Source of the DNA: Bradyrhizobium sp. NAS96.2
GTDB lineage: Bacteria > Pseudomonadota > Alphaproteobacteria > Rhizobiales > Xanthobacteraceae
NCBI RefSeq assembly: GCF_001908235.1
Contig: NZ_LGHK01000032.1
Span: 1 to 51,521 of the forward strand
DNA: 51,521 bases
Reading direction: 5' to 3'
The position numbers and the translations under genes were made by a program. Positions 1-8,605 of the stretch are shown here, piece by piece. The notes under the pieces were generated by a model that saw only the letters and a list, made by a program, of their open reading frames with translations, ran no database searches and had not been told where the DNA came from. How positions within the stretch are numbered: the stretch's first letter is position 1; the number at the start of each line of letters is the position of its first letter.

Positions 1-438
1 GATCTCGAAATTGTCGCCGCTGCTCGAGCCCGCACCGGGCATCAGCCAAAGCGACGGCCAAGCACCGTCGCCGCTCGGCGCCTTCATGCTGATCTGAAGG
101 TAGCCGCCGTCGAATTCGAAATTGCCATAGCTGCTGACGGCACCGGACGTGATCGGAAATGTCTGCGCGGTGCCCTGATTGATGCCGCTGACCTGCTGCT
201 GGATCGCCGTGAGATCGAGGATGCCGTTGTTCACGGTCACCTGGCTCGGCATCTCGTAATCGGCGTCGTATGCGCCGCCCGGCCCGCTGCCGCCTGATCC
301 ATTGCTATTCCACGCCCAACCATTGGCGGCGCGGCTGGTGATGTAGTTGTGCCAATAATTGTCCAGTGTCGTCCCGGAGAAGCTCTCCTCGAAGACGAGA
401 TTGCTTGACGTGAAACCTGCTGGCGCGGCCAAGGCCAT
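1..438 (-). CDS. GH16 family beta-glucanase, N-terminal part (cut by window edge)
   Basis: This frame runs leftward from an ATG at 438 off the window edge, giving 146 residues with no stop. The ATG is preceded by AAGGA at a 7-nt spacing. The visible protein has the layout of a family 16 glycoside hydrolase: a short jelly-roll start (LVFEESFSGTTLDNYW), then FEFDGGYLQISMKAP and GAWPSLWLMPG. It ends in DNFEI, which should be the start of the ExDxxE catalytic motif, so the last visible Glu is probably the nucleophile and the rest lies outside. No clear signal peptide is seen; type I secretion is possible, as for the rhizobial EPS depolymerase PlyA/ExsH type. It follows galE on the same strand after a 356-bp gap. 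The likely role is trimming or depolymerising the exopolysaccharide made by this locus. The family call is firm; the substrate is inferred. Confidence 0.85.
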   Translation of the reverse strand, partial: MALAAPAGFTSSNLVFEESFSGTTLDNYWHNYITSRAANGWAWNSNGSGGSGPGGAYDADYEMPSQVTVNNGILDLTAIQQQVSGINQGTAQTFPITSGAVSSYGNFEFDGGYLQISMKAPSGDGAWPSLWLMPGAGSSSGDNFEI

Positions 439-794
439 TCCATGTTCCTTCCAAAGATTGAACGAAGAATTCCACTGCCGCGAACCGCGCGACATACCAC
501 ATGCTCGCCGCGCGCAACGGCCGCGAGCACATTCCAATGCAGTAGCGATTTTGAGGTACGCCCCTTCGACTGCTGGGCGATTGGTTAATAATCAAGTATG
601 GCGAAAAATGGCTTCGAATGAGCTTTCACACAGGCGTTTCCAGCCATTGCGCGCCTTATTCACACAATATTTTGGCGCTGAGGCCTTAGTTCGATTGGGA
701 TTTTTTTCTCGACGGCGCGCGCGACGAGATCATCGACATCGTGACCGCGGCCCCGAGTCGCGCCGTGCGGCCGCGGGTCCGGCCGCTCGCGAAG
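439..794. other. Intergenic region between galE and the GH16 gene
   Basis: This 356-bp stretch is A+T-richer than its flanks around 580-720. I see no convincing gene in it. It could hold a separate leftward promoter for the GH16 gene, but no clear -35/-10 pair stands out. A run of seven T at about 711-717 lies close to the galE end but has no strong hairpin with it. Confidence 0.5.
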
Positions 795-1805
795 CTAGAC
801 GTGACGATATCCGTCAGGATTCATCAGCTGCCAGTGCCAATGATCGGCGCACATCTGCGCCAGCGACCGGGCTGACTTCCAATCCAGCGTCCGCTGCGCA
901 AATGTCGGATCGGCGCAGCAGATCGCGACGTCGCCGGTCCGGCGTTCTGCAATCTCATACGGAATTGACCTGCCGCTCGCCGCCTCAAATGCGCGAACGA
1001 CCTCGAGAACACTGCTGCCGCTTCCCGTCCCCAGGTTGACCGTGAACACGCCGGGCTGCTCGAGGTGACGCAACACGCTGAGATGGCCGGCTGCAAGGTC
1101 GACGACATGAATGAAATCCCGGATGCCGGTGCCGTCAGGCGTGTCGTAGTCGTCGCCCCAGATCCTGAGCTTCGCGCGCTTGCCGATCGCGACTTGCGCA
1201 ACCAGCGGCACCAGATTGTTCGGAACGCCGATCGGGTCTTCGCCGATCAGGCCGCTTTCGTGCGCACCGGCCGGATTGAAATAGCGCAGGATGCCAATGC
1301 GCCAATCGTCCTCGGAGCGATGCAGGTCCTTGAGCATCTCTTCGATGAAGAGCTTGGTGCGGCCGTAGGGGTTGGTCGGCGCCAGCGGATGCCGTTCGTC
1401 GAGCGGCAAATAGGCCGGCGCGCCGTAAACGGTAGCGGACGAGCTGAAGACCAGCGTCTTGACGTTGGCCCGTTTCATTGCCGACACCAGCCGCATCGTT
1501 CCCACGACGTTGTTGTCGTAGTAGGTCATCGGGTGAACGTTGGAATCGCCGACGGCCTTCAGGCCCGCAAGGTGGATGACCGCGGTCACGCCATAGGTGC
1601 GAAGGACATGGTAGATCGCGTCTTCATTCCGGATGTCGTCGCAGCAAAACACAAGCGGTCGTCCGCATATCGCTTCGACGCGCTCGAGTGAGGCGCGGTT
1701 GCTGTTACAGAGATTATCGATCACCACGACATCGAACCCCGCATCCAGCAGCGCGATGCAGACGTGGGTCCCGATGTAGCCGGCGCCTCCAGTCAGCAAG
1801 ATCAT
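795..1805 (-). CDS. galE: UDP-glucose 4-epimerase
   Basis: The product is 336 residues from the ATG at 1805; an in-frame GTG three codons upstream (1814) is possible, but neither has a strong ribosome site. It is a short-chain dehydrogenase/reductase of the GalE type, interconverting UDP-glucose and UDP-galactose with bound NAD. The nucleotide loop TGGAGYIG is at residues 5-12, the Ser/Thr cluster FSSSATVYG at 120-128 and the catalytic Tyr/Lys in NPYGRTK at 145-151. RYFNPAGAH and GTGIRDFIHV in the C-terminal half are typical of the family. Length matches the usual 330-340 residues. It lies 51 nt after a GT2 gene on the same strand, so it probably supplies UDP-galactose for the exopolysaccharide; rhizobial counterparts are called exoB. 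Confidence is high. Confidence 0.96.
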   Translation of the reverse strand: MILLTGGAGYIGTHVCIALLDAGFDVVVIDNLCNSNRASLERVEAICGRPLVFCCDDIRNEDAIYHVLRTYGVTAVIHLAGLKAVGDSNVHPMTYYDNNVVGTMRLVSAMKRANVKTLVFSSSATVYGAPAYLPLDERHPLAPTNPYGRTKLFIEEMLKDLHRSEDDWRIGILRYFNPAGAHESGLIGEDPIGVPNNLVPLVAQVAIGKRAKLRIWGDDYDTPDGTGIRDFIHVVDLAAGHLSVLRHLEQPGVFTVNLGTGSGSSVLEVVRAFEAASGRSIPYEIAERRTGDVAICCADPTFAQRTLDWKSARSLAQMCADHWHWQLMNPDGYRHV

Positions 1806-1856
1806 GTCAGTCACCGTGTCGGTCCAACAGGCTCTTCGTGCAATGCAGTCCCCGCG

Positions 1857-2861
1857 CTAGGATCTCCGGATCAGGGCGCGCGACGACAGTTGCTGTGTCA
1901 AGGCGTCAGCCATCCCGCCGAGCCGTGTCGTGGTGTAGGCAAACGCGGTAAGACCCAGGCCGGCCATTATCGCCCCGGCCCGCCGCGCCGAGTCGAATTT
2001 GCCGCGCATCGCCGCCATGAGTTCGCTCGCCACGGCGCGCGGCAACACTTCGCGAACGTAGCGCTGCTCGGTCTTGAGCCCGTCGCCGGACCCCGCGATA
2101 TTCCTCAACACCGCCTTGGCGGTGCCCTCGATCAGGCAGCGGTGCACGAAGTACGTCCACGTGGTGCGCTGCGCCGGCACCGCATGGTGCACCCGCGCAC
2201 GCTCCCGATATGCAAAGTAACCGCCGGGGTGCAGGCGCGAGGCCCGGATGCACAATTCGGTCTCTTCGCAGCTCTCGGCCTTGCCGCCGAACCTCGCGCG
2301 GCCGCTGACCGAAAATCCGGACTTGCGGCGTCCGAGGTCCGATGTGAAGCCGCCGGCGTTACGCAACACGTCGGCACGCACCGACATGTTGGCGCCGATC
2401 GGATTGCGGATGCGCCCGTCCTGCACGTCCATGCCGGCATAGGTACAGCCGATGACCCAGCCGAACTCCGCAGGAAACCAGGAAGGCGGCGGTGCTTGCC
2501 ACAATGGCAGCACCGGTCCCCCCGCCCCCAGCACCGCTGGATCCCGATAGGCCTCCAGCAGGTCCTCGAGCCAGCACGGGTCGGCAGCGGCATCGTCATC
2601 CAGGAAGGCGATGACCGGCGCCGTGGCGTGCCCGGCCCCCGTCATGCGGCCACCGGACAGGCCGGGTTGTCCGGCATTGGCGAGAACGGTGACGCCGCCG
2701 ATCTCCCGTGCGGCACGCGCGCGCAGGGCTTCGTTGTTGTCGATCACCAGGATGATTTCCCGAGGTGCGCGCGTTTGGGCGCGGACCGACGCCACTGCCC
2801 GCTGCAATTCGCCCCAGCGGTCGAGCGTGTGCGCGCAGATCACCACGGATGCATCGGTCAT
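1857..2861 (-). CDS. Family 2 glycosyltransferase
   Basis: This 334-residue protein starts with the GT-A nucleotide-binding pattern (VVICAHTLDRWGELQRAV) and has ILVIDNN at 37-43. The metal-binding cluster FLDDDAAAD is at 87-94, as expected for an inverting GT2 enzyme. The C-terminal third holds short hydrophobic stretches that could associate with the membrane. The ATG at 2861 overlaps the stop of the upstream GH5-type gene by 4 nt (ATGA), which indicates translational coupling. It probably adds one sugar of the repeat unit on the cytoplasmic face. Donor and acceptor cannot be read from the sequence. Confidence 0.9.
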   Translation of the reverse strand: MTDASVVICAHTLDRWGELQRAVASVRAQTRAPREIILVIDNNEALRARAAREIGGVTVLANAGQPGLSGGRMTGAGHATAPVIAFLDDDAAADPCWLEDLLEAYRDPAVLGAGGPVLPLWQAPPPSWFPAEFGWVIGCTYAGMDVQDGRIRNPIGANMSVRADVLRNAGGFTSDLGRRKSGFSVSGRARFGGKAESCEETELCIRASRLHPGGYFAYRERARVHHAVPAQRTTWTYFVHRCLIEGTAKAVLRNIAGSGDGLKTEQRYVREVLPRAVASELMAAMRGKFDSARRAGAIMAGLGLTAFAYTTTRLGGMADALTQQLSSRALIRRS

Positions 2862-4126
2862 TGCACCGCCCGCCCGCTGTCCGAACCCCGGCTGGTTTGC
2901 CGGGACTGCATCGCCCGCGCTGTCGCCGCCTTGAAAACGTTCCAGATCGCGCCTCCGTCATTGCGGATGTCGAACTGGTCATGCTCGTCGACAGGAAACC
3001 GCCCGCTGTCCTGACGCGACACCAGCCGCCAGACCAGCCAGCCGGCACAATTGGGATCGCGCCCGAGCTTGTCGAGCCACATCGTGTAGGCCGCGGCGGA
3101 ATCCGCGTTGGAGCGGGCGTAGCCGAACTCCTCGAGCAGGACGGGCTTGTTGGCGCGCGCCGCGATCTGGCAGAACTCGGTGATGGTGTCGCCGAATTGC
3201 TGGACCGTCAGATTGTAGTAGAGCGGATAACCATGCCAGGTCCCGTAATCGAGGGTGGCGATCGTCAGATCAGACAGCTTGTCGGCAACGGCGGCATTGC
3301 CGGCGTTTCCTGAACTGACGAGATGATTGGGATCGAGGAACTTGACGTAGGCTGACATCTCGGCGGTCCAGGCGAGCCGAAGGCTCTCCGGACTCGCATT
3401 GCCTTCGTTCATCAACTCCCAGGCCATGATCACCGGATCGTCGCGGTAGGCGATCCCGGTAATGGGGTTGACGCGCTGCACGACATGGCGAACCCAGTTC
3501 ATGTAGTCGCGCCGCGTGCGCCGGTCGCGAAAGAAGAAGCCGGACTTGTCCTGGCTACCATACCAGGCCCGCATCTGCTGAGCGCCGCCGGTATAGTCCC
3601 AGAAGTCCAGGAACGCGATGATCAGCTTCAGGTGTCGCTTGCTGGCTTCGGCGATCAGGAAATCGACCTTCTGCATCCCGTTGACACCATCGTTGAAGGC
3701 CATCCCGCCTTCGCGATCGTCCCAATAGATCAGAAAGGTACCCTTGACGCCGAGATCGCTGGCGTCGGCCTTCATCCGCCACTGCCAGATCGTCGCCATG
3801 CTGCCGTCAAGCGAACCGATGACGGGCTGAAGAAAGGTGCGGACCACGTTGGCGCCCATCGCCACCGCGTCGTCGAGCACGCGGGTGACTTCGCCCTCCG
3901 AGCCGAAGGTGAGGTAGTGGTTGTTCACGCCGGTCACGTAGAACGGCTTGCCGCTCGCCGTGAAGCGCGTTCCCTCAGTCTTGATGAACGGCGTTGACGG
4001 CGGATTGTCTGCTGCTTGACCGTCGGCCGCGCTGACGATCGTGGGGGCGGACAGCAAGGCAAACACCAGTAGGCGCAGTCCAAAGTCGCGCAGCCCGTCT
4101 TTCGCCCGTTTCCATCCAACAATCAT
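2858..4126 (-). CDS. GH5-type (mannanase-like) exported glycoside hydrolase
   Basis: I start this gene at the ATG at 4126 (422 residues) because GGAG lies just upstream and the next residues form a signal peptide (basic start, hydrophobic core around 16-32, then VSAADG). A longer TTG-start frame to 4162 would run into a hairpin element. The clan A (TIM barrel) layout is clear: VTGVNNHYL near 64-72, MGANVVRTFLQ at 90-100, the acid/base Glu in WELMNEGN at 236-243 and the nucleophile in LLEEFGYAR at 330-338. It resembles GH5 endo-beta-mannanases. In the periplasm it may trim or edit the polymer, as glycosidases in alginate and cellulose operons do. It is translationally coupled to the GT2 gene downstream. 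Confidence 0.88.
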   Translation of the reverse strand: MIVGWKRAKDGLRDFGLRLLVFALLSAPTIVSAADGQAADNPPSTPFIKTEGTRFTASGKPFYVTGVNNHYLTFGSEGEVTRVLDDAVAMGANVVRTFLQPVIGSLDGSMATIWQWRMKADASDLGVKGTFLIYWDDREGGMAFNDGVNGMQKVDFLIAEASKRHLKLIIAFLDFWDYTGGAQQMRAWYGSQDKSGFFFRDRRTRRDYMNWVRHVVQRVNPITGIAYRDDPVIMAWELMNEGNASPESLRLAWTAEMSAYVKFLDPNHLVSSGNAGNAAVADKLSDLTIATLDYGTWHGYPLYYNLTVQQFGDTITEFCQIAARANKPVLLEEFGYARSNADSAAAYTMWLDKLGRDPNCAGWLVWRLVSRQDSGRFPVDEHDQFDIRNDGGAIWNVFKAATARAMQSRQTSRGSDSGRAVQ

Positions 4127-4154
4127 GCTCTCCACGTGACTATCGCGCGCGGCC

Positions 4155-4215
4155 GAGCGCAACTTCCCCGAAGGGTTACTCCCTTCGGCGTCATGCTCCG
4201 AAGGGTTCGGAGGCC
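4155..4215 (-). promoter_or_regulatory. Hairpin-forming element upstream of the GH5-type gene
   Basis: Two perfect inverted repeats lie in the gap before the GH5-type gene. One has arms CTCCGAA and TTCGGAG with a 3-nt loop (4196-4212). The other has arms CCGAAGGG and CCCTTCGG with a 5-nt loop (4168-4188). Both contain the direct repeat CCGAAGGGTT (4168-4177 and 4198-4207). A related sequence occurs at 5395-5428. It could be an operator or a structured 5' leader; the sequence alone does not decide. Confidence 0.55.
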
Positions 4216-4234
4216 GTGACGCGTTTCGCGCGCG

Positions 4235-5368
4235 TTACCCGGATTGCTGGATTGCATGCCACATTCGGCTACCCACGCTGCCGAATTGCAGGCAGTCGAT
4301 GTGCCGCACCACCTCCATCGCGAACGCCCGTGAGCTGCACATGTGAACATCGATCAGTGCATCGACCATGGTGCGTCGGCCAGTCCACAGCTGCGCCATG
4401 ATCCCATCCGCCGACGCACATGAGTCGATCGCGGCGACCTGACCTGATTCAAGCAGGGCCTCCGTGATCTTGCTGATCAGCAGCGCCCCCGGGGAAAAGC
4501 GCGCATAGGACGCATCGAATGCGGTCTTCCACGTATAGGCTTTGCGACCGCTGTAGATCAGGACTTGCCCTGTGATCGCAACGCCATCGACGCACAGCAA
4601 GGCGACCGAGGCGAGATTGTGTGCGGCGAGGTTTCGGATCAGCCGGCGGGCAAACTGTGCATCGCCGGCGTCGCACAGCAGCGCCGTACCCTGCTTGCCC
4701 TTCCAGCTCGCCGCCTCGAGCGCGAGAAAGACCTCGAACGCCGCTTCCGCTTCGGGGGCGGTCCGGCCGTTCACGATCTCCACCTGTCCTGTCGCAGACA
4801 GCCGATTCCAGTCCTGGCGCAGCTTCTTGCGGGTCGCACCCGATTTCTTGATCCCTGAGCACCGATCGGCGAACGGGCGTTCGACCCGAACAAGCTCCCG
4901 GTGCTGACCCACGCCCTCGAGCTGGCGGAGCATCGCCGGATAGACAACCGGGTCGGCCTCGAAAGACCGCAACCGGATGATTTTGGGCAAGCGGATATCG
5001 TGCCTGATCACGTCAAAAAACGCGGCCATCACTTCGCCGGCACGCGCGCGGTCGATCACAGCATTCGAGGTGGACGCGTAAATGGGGATGGCTTCCAGGA
5101 ATGCGGGCGCCGCAGGCAAATTGCGCCTTTCGCACAGGGCCCAAAAGCCAACCGGACAGCGAGGATTCGCCCCCTCGTCCCATGCGATCAGGACGTGGAT
5201 GTCGGCAAAACCGGTATCGGCGGCGGCAAGCAACGCCGCAGGATGCATGAATGCATTGCCATCGACGCGCGCAATCAACTCGTCCCACGGCCCACAGAGT
5301 TCGGCACTCGGTGAGCACCGATACGCGGAAATCGATCCATGCCTTGACGGCTGCCAGCCCACATTCAT
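4235..5368 (-). CDS. CelD/FemAB-like GNAT acyltransferase
   Basis: The product is 377 residues. It matches the CelD (Acetyltransf_6, double-GNAT) family of polysaccharide loci, with ATRKKLRQDWNRL near 178-190, the acyltransferase core LEAASWKGKQGTALL, and the late GQVLIYSGRKAYTWKTAFD and RFSPGALLISKITEALL blocks. No signal peptide or membrane segment is seen, so it acts in the cytoplasm. It is the first gene of the leftward group and is separated from the GH5-type gene by 108 bp holding a hairpin element. The likely job is acylating a sugar or lipid-linked intermediate. A second relative lies at 15966-17246. The acyl donor and acceptor are unknown. Confidence 0.8.
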   Translation of the reverse strand: MNVGWQPSRHGSISAYRCSPSAELCGPWDELIARVDGNAFMHPAALLAAADTGFADIHVLIAWDEGANPRCPVGFWALCERRNLPAAPAFLEAIPIYASTSNAVIDRARAGEVMAAFFDVIRHDIRLPKIIRLRSFEADPVVYPAMLRQLEGVGQHRELVRVERPFADRCSGIKKSGATRKKLRQDWNRLSATGQVEIVNGRTAPEAEAAFEVFLALEAASWKGKQGTALLCDAGDAQFARRLIRNLAAHNLASVALLCVDGVAITGQVLIYSGRKAYTWKTAFDASYARFSPGALLISKITEALLESGQVAAIDSCASADGIMAQLWTGRRTMVDALIDVHMCSSRAFAMEVVRHIDCLQFGSVGSRMWHAIQQSG

Positions 5369-5394
5369 GCGCCCAAATGACCTTCCTGACCGGC

Positions 5395-5428
5395 CAGGCG
5401 CAACGTCCCCGAGGGGTTACCCCGCCTG
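5395..5428 (-). promoter_or_regulatory. Second copy of the CCGARGGGTTAC hairpin element
   Basis: An outer stem CAGGCG/CGCCTG (5395-5400 and 5423-5428) encloses CCCC, GA, GGGG and TTACC. The stretch reading GTTGCGC...GTAACCC on the minus strand closely matches the element at 4155-4190. It sits just upstream of the acyltransferase gene and 145 bp upstream of the divergent gene at 5573. Confidence 0.55.
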
Positions 5429-5572
5429 ACATCACACATCCAGGCGCTGTTTGGGCATAGTTTTGCGGCCGATCGCCCTGGCGTGGCCGCGTGCCGACGG
5501 ATCGATCGGCGCTGCCTTCCCGCAAAGTCCCGCGGTCCGGCGGGCAACGAACTGAACGGGCTCGGGGCGTGA

Positions 5573-7123
5573 ATGCGCGTTTGCCTGCATCTTGATCCGT
5601 CGCGGCTGCTGCGCTGGCATCTATGGCTGGCGGAGGCGCTTGCCGAAGTGCCCGGCAACGAGGTCTCATGCACCTTCGGGTCCGATCGCCACCCGATGCC
5701 GCGGATTTGCCGCTTGCTGCTCGAACTCGAACGGCTCGTCTACGGCGTTCGCGAAGATGGCGCCACCGATTCCATCCCGGCCGCGCTCCGGGCACTGGCG
5801 CCCTCGTCCACCACGCCGGATGTCGTAATCAATCTCAGCGGCGAGAAACCAGTCACCAATGCACGGCGCGTGCTCACACCACATTTCAACGGAATCCCCG
5901 GCGAAATCGGGGCGATGGCCGCGCTGGCGAACGGCGAGGATCTGCTTGTCGAACTGCACGATACAACGTGCCCCTGGAGCCCGTGGGTCGCGCGCCCCGC
6001 CAGCGCAGACCGCGACGTGCTCGCGGTGACCCTTGATGGCACCCTCTCATGCGCCGTCCTCTTGATCCTCAAGGCCGTGCGCGGGGACAAGCGGTCAGTT
6101 GCATCCGAGGCCGCCCGTCCACGGACAAGCAGGCTTCCCGGCGGCTCTGCGGCCCTCAGATGGGCCAGTGGCACGATGGCATCGAAGGCCGCTCGTCTCC
6201 TGAATATCATTGCGAAAGGCGGCCGGATGTGGGGCGTCGGCTGGCGTCTCGACGAGGGGAAAAGCCTGCTCGACAGGGGCAAAGCCGCCTTCAAAATGCT
6301 CGCTGCGGATGCCGACAACTATCTGGCCGACCCGTTTCCGTTCAACCATCGAGGGCAGACCTTCATCTTTGTCGAGCAGTACTCCTACAGGAAAAAGCGC
6401 GGATGCATTGCCGTCGTCACGGCAAACCGCGACGGCACTGCGGGCGAGCCGCGGATCGTCCTGGAGGAAGCGCACCATCTCTCCTATCCCTTTGTGTTCG
6501 AACATGACGGACAGATCTGGATGATCCCGGAATCCGGGGCGGCCAGAAATGTCAGCCTCTATCGTGCAATCGAATTCCCCTACCGGTGGGCCCGGGAAGC
6601 GTGCCTGATCGACCGCGTCGAGGCCTACGACTGCACGCCAGTGTTTCGCGACGGCCAGCCGTGGTTCTTCGTCAGCCCCAGACGGTGGCGATCCTCGTCA
6701 TGGGACATCCTCGACATCTACCGCGCGGAAGGCCTGACCGGGGCCTGGGTCCCCCATGCTGCGAACCCCATCTTGATCGACGCCTCGCTCAGCCGTCCCG
6801 CAGGCGCCTTCATCGAGCACCGCGGCCAGATCCTGCGCCCGGTCCAAAATTGCTCGCGCGGTTACGGCGATGCGGTAACGCTCTGCCGGGTCGACGCGCT
6901 CGGGTCATCGGAATTCGCCCAAGCCCCGGTCGGTGTCATTCGAGCCACAGGCTTCGGCTGCCACACCTACAACCGCGGGTCCGGCCTTGAGGTGATCGAC
7001 GTGTTCGGTCGCGTCGGGCAATTGCGAGAGGTCACCGCCACCTATGAGCCGTTCTCGGCCGCGGTTTCAGCCTCTGCCGAACGGCAACCTGCCTGGTCTT
7101 CGGTATCGGCTGGTTTCGGCTAG
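5573..7123 (+). CDS. Protein with GINT1 N-terminal-like beta-propeller domain
   Basis: This 516-residue protein resembles, in its C-terminal 300 residues, the domain named for the N-terminus of glucosamine inositolphosphorylceramide transferase 1. That domain is a five-bladed propeller related to GH43-type folds and recurs in bacterial polysaccharide clusters. Characteristic stretches are ADPFPFNHRGQTFIFVEQYS, HLSYPFVFEHDGQIWMIPES and RAEGLTGAWVPHAANPI. The first 200 residues look like a nucleotide- or formyl-transferase-type alpha/beta region (MRVCLHLDPSRLLRWHLWLA) but lack motifs I can name. No signal peptide is seen. It diverges from the acyltransferase gene. A part in building or modifying the glycan is inferred from context only. 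Confidence 0.7.
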   Translation: MRVCLHLDPSRLLRWHLWLAEALAEVPGNEVSCTFGSDRHPMPRICRLLLELERLVYGVREDGATDSIPAALRALAPSSTTPDVVINLSGEKPVTNARRVLTPHFNGIPGEIGAMAALANGEDLLVELHDTTCPWSPWVARPASADRDVLAVTLDGTLSCAVLLILKAVRGDKRSVASEAARPRTSRLPGGSAALRWASGTMASKAARLLNIIAKGGRMWGVGWRLDEGKSLLDRGKAAFKMLAADADNYLADPFPFNHRGQTFIFVEQYSYRKKRGCIAVVTANRDGTAGEPRIVLEEAHHLSYPFVFEHDGQIWMIPESGAARNVSLYRAIEFPYRWAREACLIDRVEAYDCTPVFRDGQPWFFVSPRRWRSSSWDILDIYRAEGLTGAWVPHAANPILIDASLSRPAGAFIEHRGQILRPVQNCSRGYGDAVTLCRVDALGSSEFAQAPVGVIRATGFGCHTYNRGSGLEVIDVFGRVGQLREVTATYEPFSAAVSASAERQPAWSSVSAGFG

Positions 7124-7354
7124 ACGGAAATCATTGCAGGGCGGCGTCGGTGATGCAGAGCCATTCCGCGGAGGCACAAAACGGATAACTACAAAGAGCT
7201 AATCATCTATCGCGCTTCCACTGCGAAGCGGCATCAGCAATCCTCCTCATCTCAGGCTAGCTGGAAGAGGGCCGCCCGGAGAGAGTTTGGCGTATTTATC
7301 TCCCGATCTCTTTTTAGTTTCGTCTTGATTTTGTCACGTGCGGGAGGTGCGCAT
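7124..7354. other. Intergenic region before the flavoprotein operon
   Basis: This 231-bp stretch is A+T-richer near 7290-7335 and probably carries the promoter for the rightward operon starting at 7355. I could not pick a convincing -35/-10 pair and see no riboswitch-like fold. Confidence 0.45.
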
Positions 7355-8605
7355 ATGGGCCGATCGAGCACATCCGTTGATGTGGCCGTCATAGGAGCCG
7401 GCCCCTACGGCTTGTCGCTTGCCGCACATTTGCGCGCGCGCGGTGTGGAGCACCGGATCTTCGGTGAGCCGATGGGCCCCTGGAAGCACAACATGCCCAG
7501 CGGCATGCTGCTGAAATCCTATCCCTGGGCAACGTGTCTCTCCGATCCCGCATCGGAATTCACCGTGAAGTCGTTCTGCACCGAACGCGCCCTGCCCTAT
7601 CATGACGCGCTGACACCGCTGACGCTCGAGCGGTTCATCGAGTACGCCGAGGCCTTCCGGATGCGGTACGTGCCGGCGGTGGAGAGCAAGGTTCTCACCG
7701 CGCTGGAGGCCGCAGGCGACGGCCTTCGTGCCAGCTTTGACGATGGCGAGACGGTCAACGCGCGGCGCGTCGTGATTGCAGTCGGCCTGCATCCGTTCAA
7801 GCACCTGCCGCAGGACGTCGCGCATTTCCCTGCCGAGCTGTGCTCGCACAGCGGCGACTATGGCCCGCTCGACCCATTGGACGGCAAGGACGTTATCGTG
7901 GTCGGATCCGGATCGTCGGCGACGGACCTGGCCGCGCTGCTCCATGAACGGGGAATCTCGGTTTCACTCGTTGCACGCGCACAGCAGCTGCGTTTCGCCA
8001 ACCGGCCCCGCAACCGCACTTCCATCGAGCGGGTGGTCGCGCCATTAAGCGGTATCGGCCCGGGTTGGGCCCTCTCGGCCTGTGCGAAGTATCCTCAGCT
8101 CATCCAGCTGCTGCCGGAGGAGCGTCGCATCCAGCTCGCCAATCCCAAGGCGCTGGGGCCCCTGGGCGGCGCCTTCGTGAAGGATCGCGTCGTCGGAAAG
8201 GTGCCCATGTGGCTCGGCACCACGATCCAAGGCATCGAGATCCGCAACGGCAAGGTGCAGCTCAACGTGGTCAATGCCGGCCGGCCGGCGCTGCAGACCG
8301 ACCATGTGATCTTCGCGACCGGATACAAGACCGACCTAAGCCGGCTGGGCTTTCTGAACCAAACGCTGTTGCGCCGCATCCGCCAGGTCGAGGGGGCGCC
8401 GCAGCTTTCATCGCATTACGAGACCTCGGTCCCGGGCTTGCATTTTATCGGTCCCGCCGCGGCAAACAGCTTCGGCCCGGTGTGCCGGTTCGTCTACGGG
8501 ACCTATCACCCCGCTCGGGCTCTCGCACAATACTTGTCAAGCATACTTGTACGCGCGCGACCTGCGCTCCAGGTCCGGCCTTTTGATCGCACGGTGTTGC
8601 CATGA
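7355..8605 (+). CDS. FAD/NAD(P)-dependent flavoprotein monooxygenase-like protein
   Basis: The start is placed at the ATG at 7355, preceded by GGGAGGT at a 6-nt spacing; a TTG-start frame from 7325 lacks this. The product is 416 residues. A first dinucleotide fold is at the N-terminus (VAVIGAGPYGLSLAAHL, residues 10-26) and a second begins at about residue 179 (VIVVGSGSSATDLAALL). FATGYKTDL near 318 is the typical late motif. The pattern fits two-domain flavoproteins such as class B monooxygenases and SidA/IucD-like N-hydroxylases. The stop overlaps the next start by 4 nt, so it is coupled to a GT2 gene. An oxidation of a sugar, lipid carrier or substituent is possible. No substrate can be assigned. 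Confidence 0.82.
   Translation: MGRSSTSVDVAVIGAGPYGLSLAAHLRARGVEHRIFGEPMGPWKHNMPSGMLLKSYPWATCLSDPASEFTVKSFCTERALPYHDALTPLTLERFIEYAEAFRMRYVPAVESKVLTALEAAGDGLRASFDDGETVNARRVVIAVGLHPFKHLPQDVAHFPAELCSHSGDYGPLDPLDGKDVIVVGSGSSATDLAALLHERGISVSLVARAQQLRFANRPRNRTSIERVVAPLSGIGPGWALSACAKYPQLIQLLPEERRIQLANPKALGPLGGAFVKDRVVGKVPMWLGTTIQGIEIRNGKVQLNVVNAGRPALQTDHVIFATGYKTDLSRLGFLNQTLLRRIRQVEGAPQLSSHYETSVPGLHFIGPAAANSFGPVCRFVYGTYHPARALAQYLSSILVRARPALQVRPFDRTVLP

Noticed and set aside
1764..3014. Rightward 416-codon frame over the GT2 and GH5-type genes
   Set aside because: Composition is shadow-like and the opposite strand encodes recognisable enzymes.
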